Shown piece after piece: positions 5,188 to 6,446 of a DNA stretch of 6,446 bases. The stretch covers positions 1-6,446 of the forward strand of contig PDRH01000014.1 of the NCBI GenBank assembly GCA_002748015.1, given 5' to 3'. Under the pieces are notes generated by a model that saw only the letters and a program-made list of their open reading frames with translations, was not told the DNA's origin and ran no database searches. Origin of the DNA: Bacteroidota bacterium. Lineage in GTDB: Bacteria; Bacteroidota; Bacteroidia; Bacteroidales; CAJPTX01. The position numbers and the translations under genes are program-made. Position 1 is the first letter of the stretch. Each line of letters opens with the position of its first letter.

Positions 5188-5202
5188 GGGAGCGTTGCTC
5201 TC
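5188..5202 (+). other. Small hairpin near the 5' end of the GAPDH leader
   Basis: GGGAGC at 5188-5193 pairs with GCTCTC at 5197-5202, with one G-U pair and a GTT loop. It would sit at the very start of the GAPDH transcript if the promoter call is right, where a hairpin may stabilise the mRNA. The rest of the leader up to 5236 is A/T-rich and has no Shine-Dalgarno sequence, as is common for Bacteroidota genes. Confidence 0.35.
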
Positions 5203-5236
5203 CGGTGGCTTCTAGGATAGTAATAAATTAGTAGAA

Positions 5237-6256
5237 ATGGCAAAAGTAAGAGTTGCGATTAACGGTTTTGGTCGCATCGGTCGTAATGTATTCCGCGCGA
5301 TATACGGCCGGGATGACATTGAGGTGGTGGCAATCAACGGCCTAGCTGAGGCTGAGGCTATGGCCTACCTGGGTAAGTACGATTCGACGCAGGGCATTTT
5401 CCCGGGTGAGTTTAAAGCGCTGGATAATAATACGCTCTCTCTAGATGGGCGGATTATCCCGGTGACGCACTTCCGTAACCCAGCTGAGATTGAGTGGCCG
5501 AATGAACCGGAGGTGGTGCTGGAGTCGACGGGTAAGTTCCGTAGGCGCACCGGGGAGCAGGGTGGCTACGGCGATCATCTGCGCGGTAGCGTGAAGAAGG
5601 TTGTTCTCTCTGCGCCCTCTCGGGATGCGATAGACCGCATGATCGTGATGGGTGTGAATGAGCATGACCTGCGCCCTGAGGACGATTGCGTGTCGAATGC
5701 GAGCTGCACGACCAACTGCCTTGCGCCGGTGGCCAAGGTGCTACATGAGAGTTTCGGTATAGAGCTGGGCTACATGACGACGGTGCACTCATACACGAAT
5801 GACCAGCGCATTCTGGACTCTTCGCACAAGGATCTTCGCCGTGCCCGTGCAGCTGCGGTTTCCCAGATTCCGACGACGACGGGGGCCGCCAAGGCCATGG
5901 GCACTATAATGCCTGAGCTAGCCGGCTTGCTGGATGGTATTTCCATCCGTGTTCCTACGCCTACGGGTTCGCTAGTGGACTTTGTTTGCACCCTTAAGAA
6001 GGAGGTGAGCGCGGAGGAAATCAACGCAGCGATGAAGGCGGCTGCTGAGGGTGAGCTGAAGGGTATTCTCCGCTACACGGAGGATCCGTTGGTGTCTGCC
6101 GATATTGTGCATGACCCGCATAGCTCCATCTTTGATGCGCTCAGCACGAAGGTGAACGGGAGGATGGTAAAGGTGCTATCGTGGTACGACAACGAGTGGG
6201 GCTACTCCTGCCGCACGGCTGATCTGTGCAAGCGGGTTATAGAGATAGATAGGTAG
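5237..6256 (+). CDS. gap: Glyceraldehyde-3-phosphate dehydrogenase, GapB/chloroplast-like cofactor pocket
   Basis: The 339-residue cytoplasmic enzyme interconverts glyceraldehyde 3-phosphate and 1,3-bisphosphoglycerate. The Rossmann loop INGFGRIGR is at residues 8-16. The catalytic Cys157 lies in SNASCTTNC and the partner His184 in TTVHSYTNDQ. SWYDNEWGYS near the C terminus is typical. Full length matches the family. Two cofactor-pocket sites differ from NAD-specific enzymes such as E. coli GapA. The usual Asp in VAINDL is Gly35 (VAINGL), and the usual LPHKD is SSHKD (Ser195-Ser196), like the ASHRD of chloroplast NADP-using GAPDH. B. subtilis GapB, which prefers NADP, also lacks the Asp (VAINAS). 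So this enzyme may accept NADP. VPTPTGSLVD replaces the common VPTPNVSVVD. The ATG at 5237 starts right at the family N terminus. The gene has its own promoter and terminator, so it is likely monocistronic. Confidence 0.96.
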   Translation: MAKVRVAINGFGRIGRNVFRAIYGRDDIEVVAINGLAEAEAMAYLGKYDSTQGIFPGEFKALDNNTLSLDGRIIPVTHFRNPAEIEWPNEPEVVLESTGKFRRRTGEQGGYGDHLRGSVKKVVLSAPSRDAIDRMIVMGVNEHDLRPEDDCVSNASCTTNCLAPVAKVLHESFGIELGYMTTVHSYTNDQRILDSSHKDLRRARAAAVSQIPTTTGAAKAMGTIMPELAGLLDGISIRVPTPTGSLVDFVCTLKKEVSAEEINAAMKAAAEGELKGILRYTEDPLVSADIVHDPHSSIFDALSTKVNGRMVKVLSWYDNEWGYSCRTADLCKRVIEIDR

Positions 6257-6291
6257 GGTAGGCTCAATTGGCCTTCTACCGATTAGTAGGG

Positions 6292-6345
6292 GCGTGGCGT
6301 GTTGCCTTGGGACTAGTCTCCTAGGTGGCGTGCTACGCTTTTTTT
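6292..6345 (+). terminator. Rho-independent terminator of GAPDH
   Basis: GCGTGGCGTGTTGCC at 6292-6306 pairs along all 15 bases, six pairs being G-U, with GGTGGCGTGCTACGC at 6324-6338. The 17-base loop contains GACTAGTC, a palindrome that may fold further. Seven T bases follow at 6339-6345, directly after the stem. It begins 35 bases after the GAPDH stop, and the next gene starts 28 bases after the T run. Confidence 0.85.
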
Positions 6346-6373
6346 ATGGGGTTGCATGCTGAAGGGTGATTGC

Positions 6374-6446
6374 ATGAGCGGTGTGGGTTTGGACAGGCCG
6401 ATTTTCCTGGTGGGCTTCATGGGCAGCGGGAAGAGTACGGTGGGTC
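6374..6446 (+). CDS. aroK: Probable shikimate kinase, N-terminal fragment cut by the window end
   Basis: Only 24 codons are present. Residues 10-24 read IFLVGFMGSGKSTVG, which contains a P-loop (GFMGSGKST) preceded by a hydrophobic strand starting close to the N terminus. This arrangement is typical of shikimate kinase, which phosphorylates shikimate in aromatic amino acid synthesis. The ATG at 6374 is preceded by AAGGG at 6362-6366. An in-frame ATG at 6356 is a possible alternative start adding six residues. Other small P-loop kinases cannot be ruled out from so little sequence. No promoter box is visible between the GAPDH terminator and this start. Confidence 0.75.
   Translation, partial: MSGVGLDRPIFLVGFMGSGKSTVG

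Overview
The window looks like a chromosomal housekeeping segment from a member of the Bacteroidota, most likely Bacteroidales near Porphyromonas. Three things support this. A near-ideal Bacteroidota promoter (TTTG, 19 bases, TAnnTTTG) lies upstream of the first gene. A flavodoxin gene is followed by a DUF2023 gene, a pairing I associate with this phylum. The S9 peptidase resembles the dipeptidyl-peptidase 5 type of peptide-fermenting Bacteroidales. All genes are on the + strand and the base composition is fairly GC-rich. I see no CRISPR array, insertion sequence, tRNA, rRNA or defence system.

Layout: (1) 27-1230, promoter, long-chain flavodoxin (fldA), a 153-base gap with two hairpins, an exact 10-base direct repeat and a possible 19-codon ORF, then a DUF2023 gene with an unusual C-terminal tail. 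(2) 1231-1669, a 439-base non-coding stretch unusually rich in nested inverted repeats, which may encode a structured RNA or a long 5' leader of unknown family. (3) 1670-3742, an S9 prolyl-oligopeptidase-family peptidase with an intact catalytic triad, no visible signal peptide and a 10-G tract in the coding region. (4) 3842-5136, a TalC-type transaldolase and, 29 bases later, a YciO-type member of the Sua5/YciO/YrdC family, probably co-transcribed. (5) 5146-6345, a GAPDH with its own likely promoter and a strong terminator, making a single-gene unit. (6) 6374 to the window end, the first 24 codons of a probable shikimate kinase.

The genes fit central metabolism: flavodoxin for low-potential electron transfer, the peptidase for peptide supply, transaldolase and GAPDH for triose and pentose phosphate flow, and shikimate kinase for aromatic synthesis from erythrose 4-phosphate, a product of the transaldolase reaction. 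The points most worth a second look are the nested-hairpin region upstream of the peptidase, the repeat and hairpin architecture between flavodoxin and DUF2023, the use of TAG as stop in all six complete genes, a GAPDH whose cofactor-pocket residues argue against strict NAD specificity, and long G tracts in the peptidase gene. I do not see a clearly new multi-gene system; the best candidates for something undescribed are the RNA-like region and the flavodoxin-DUF2023 unit.
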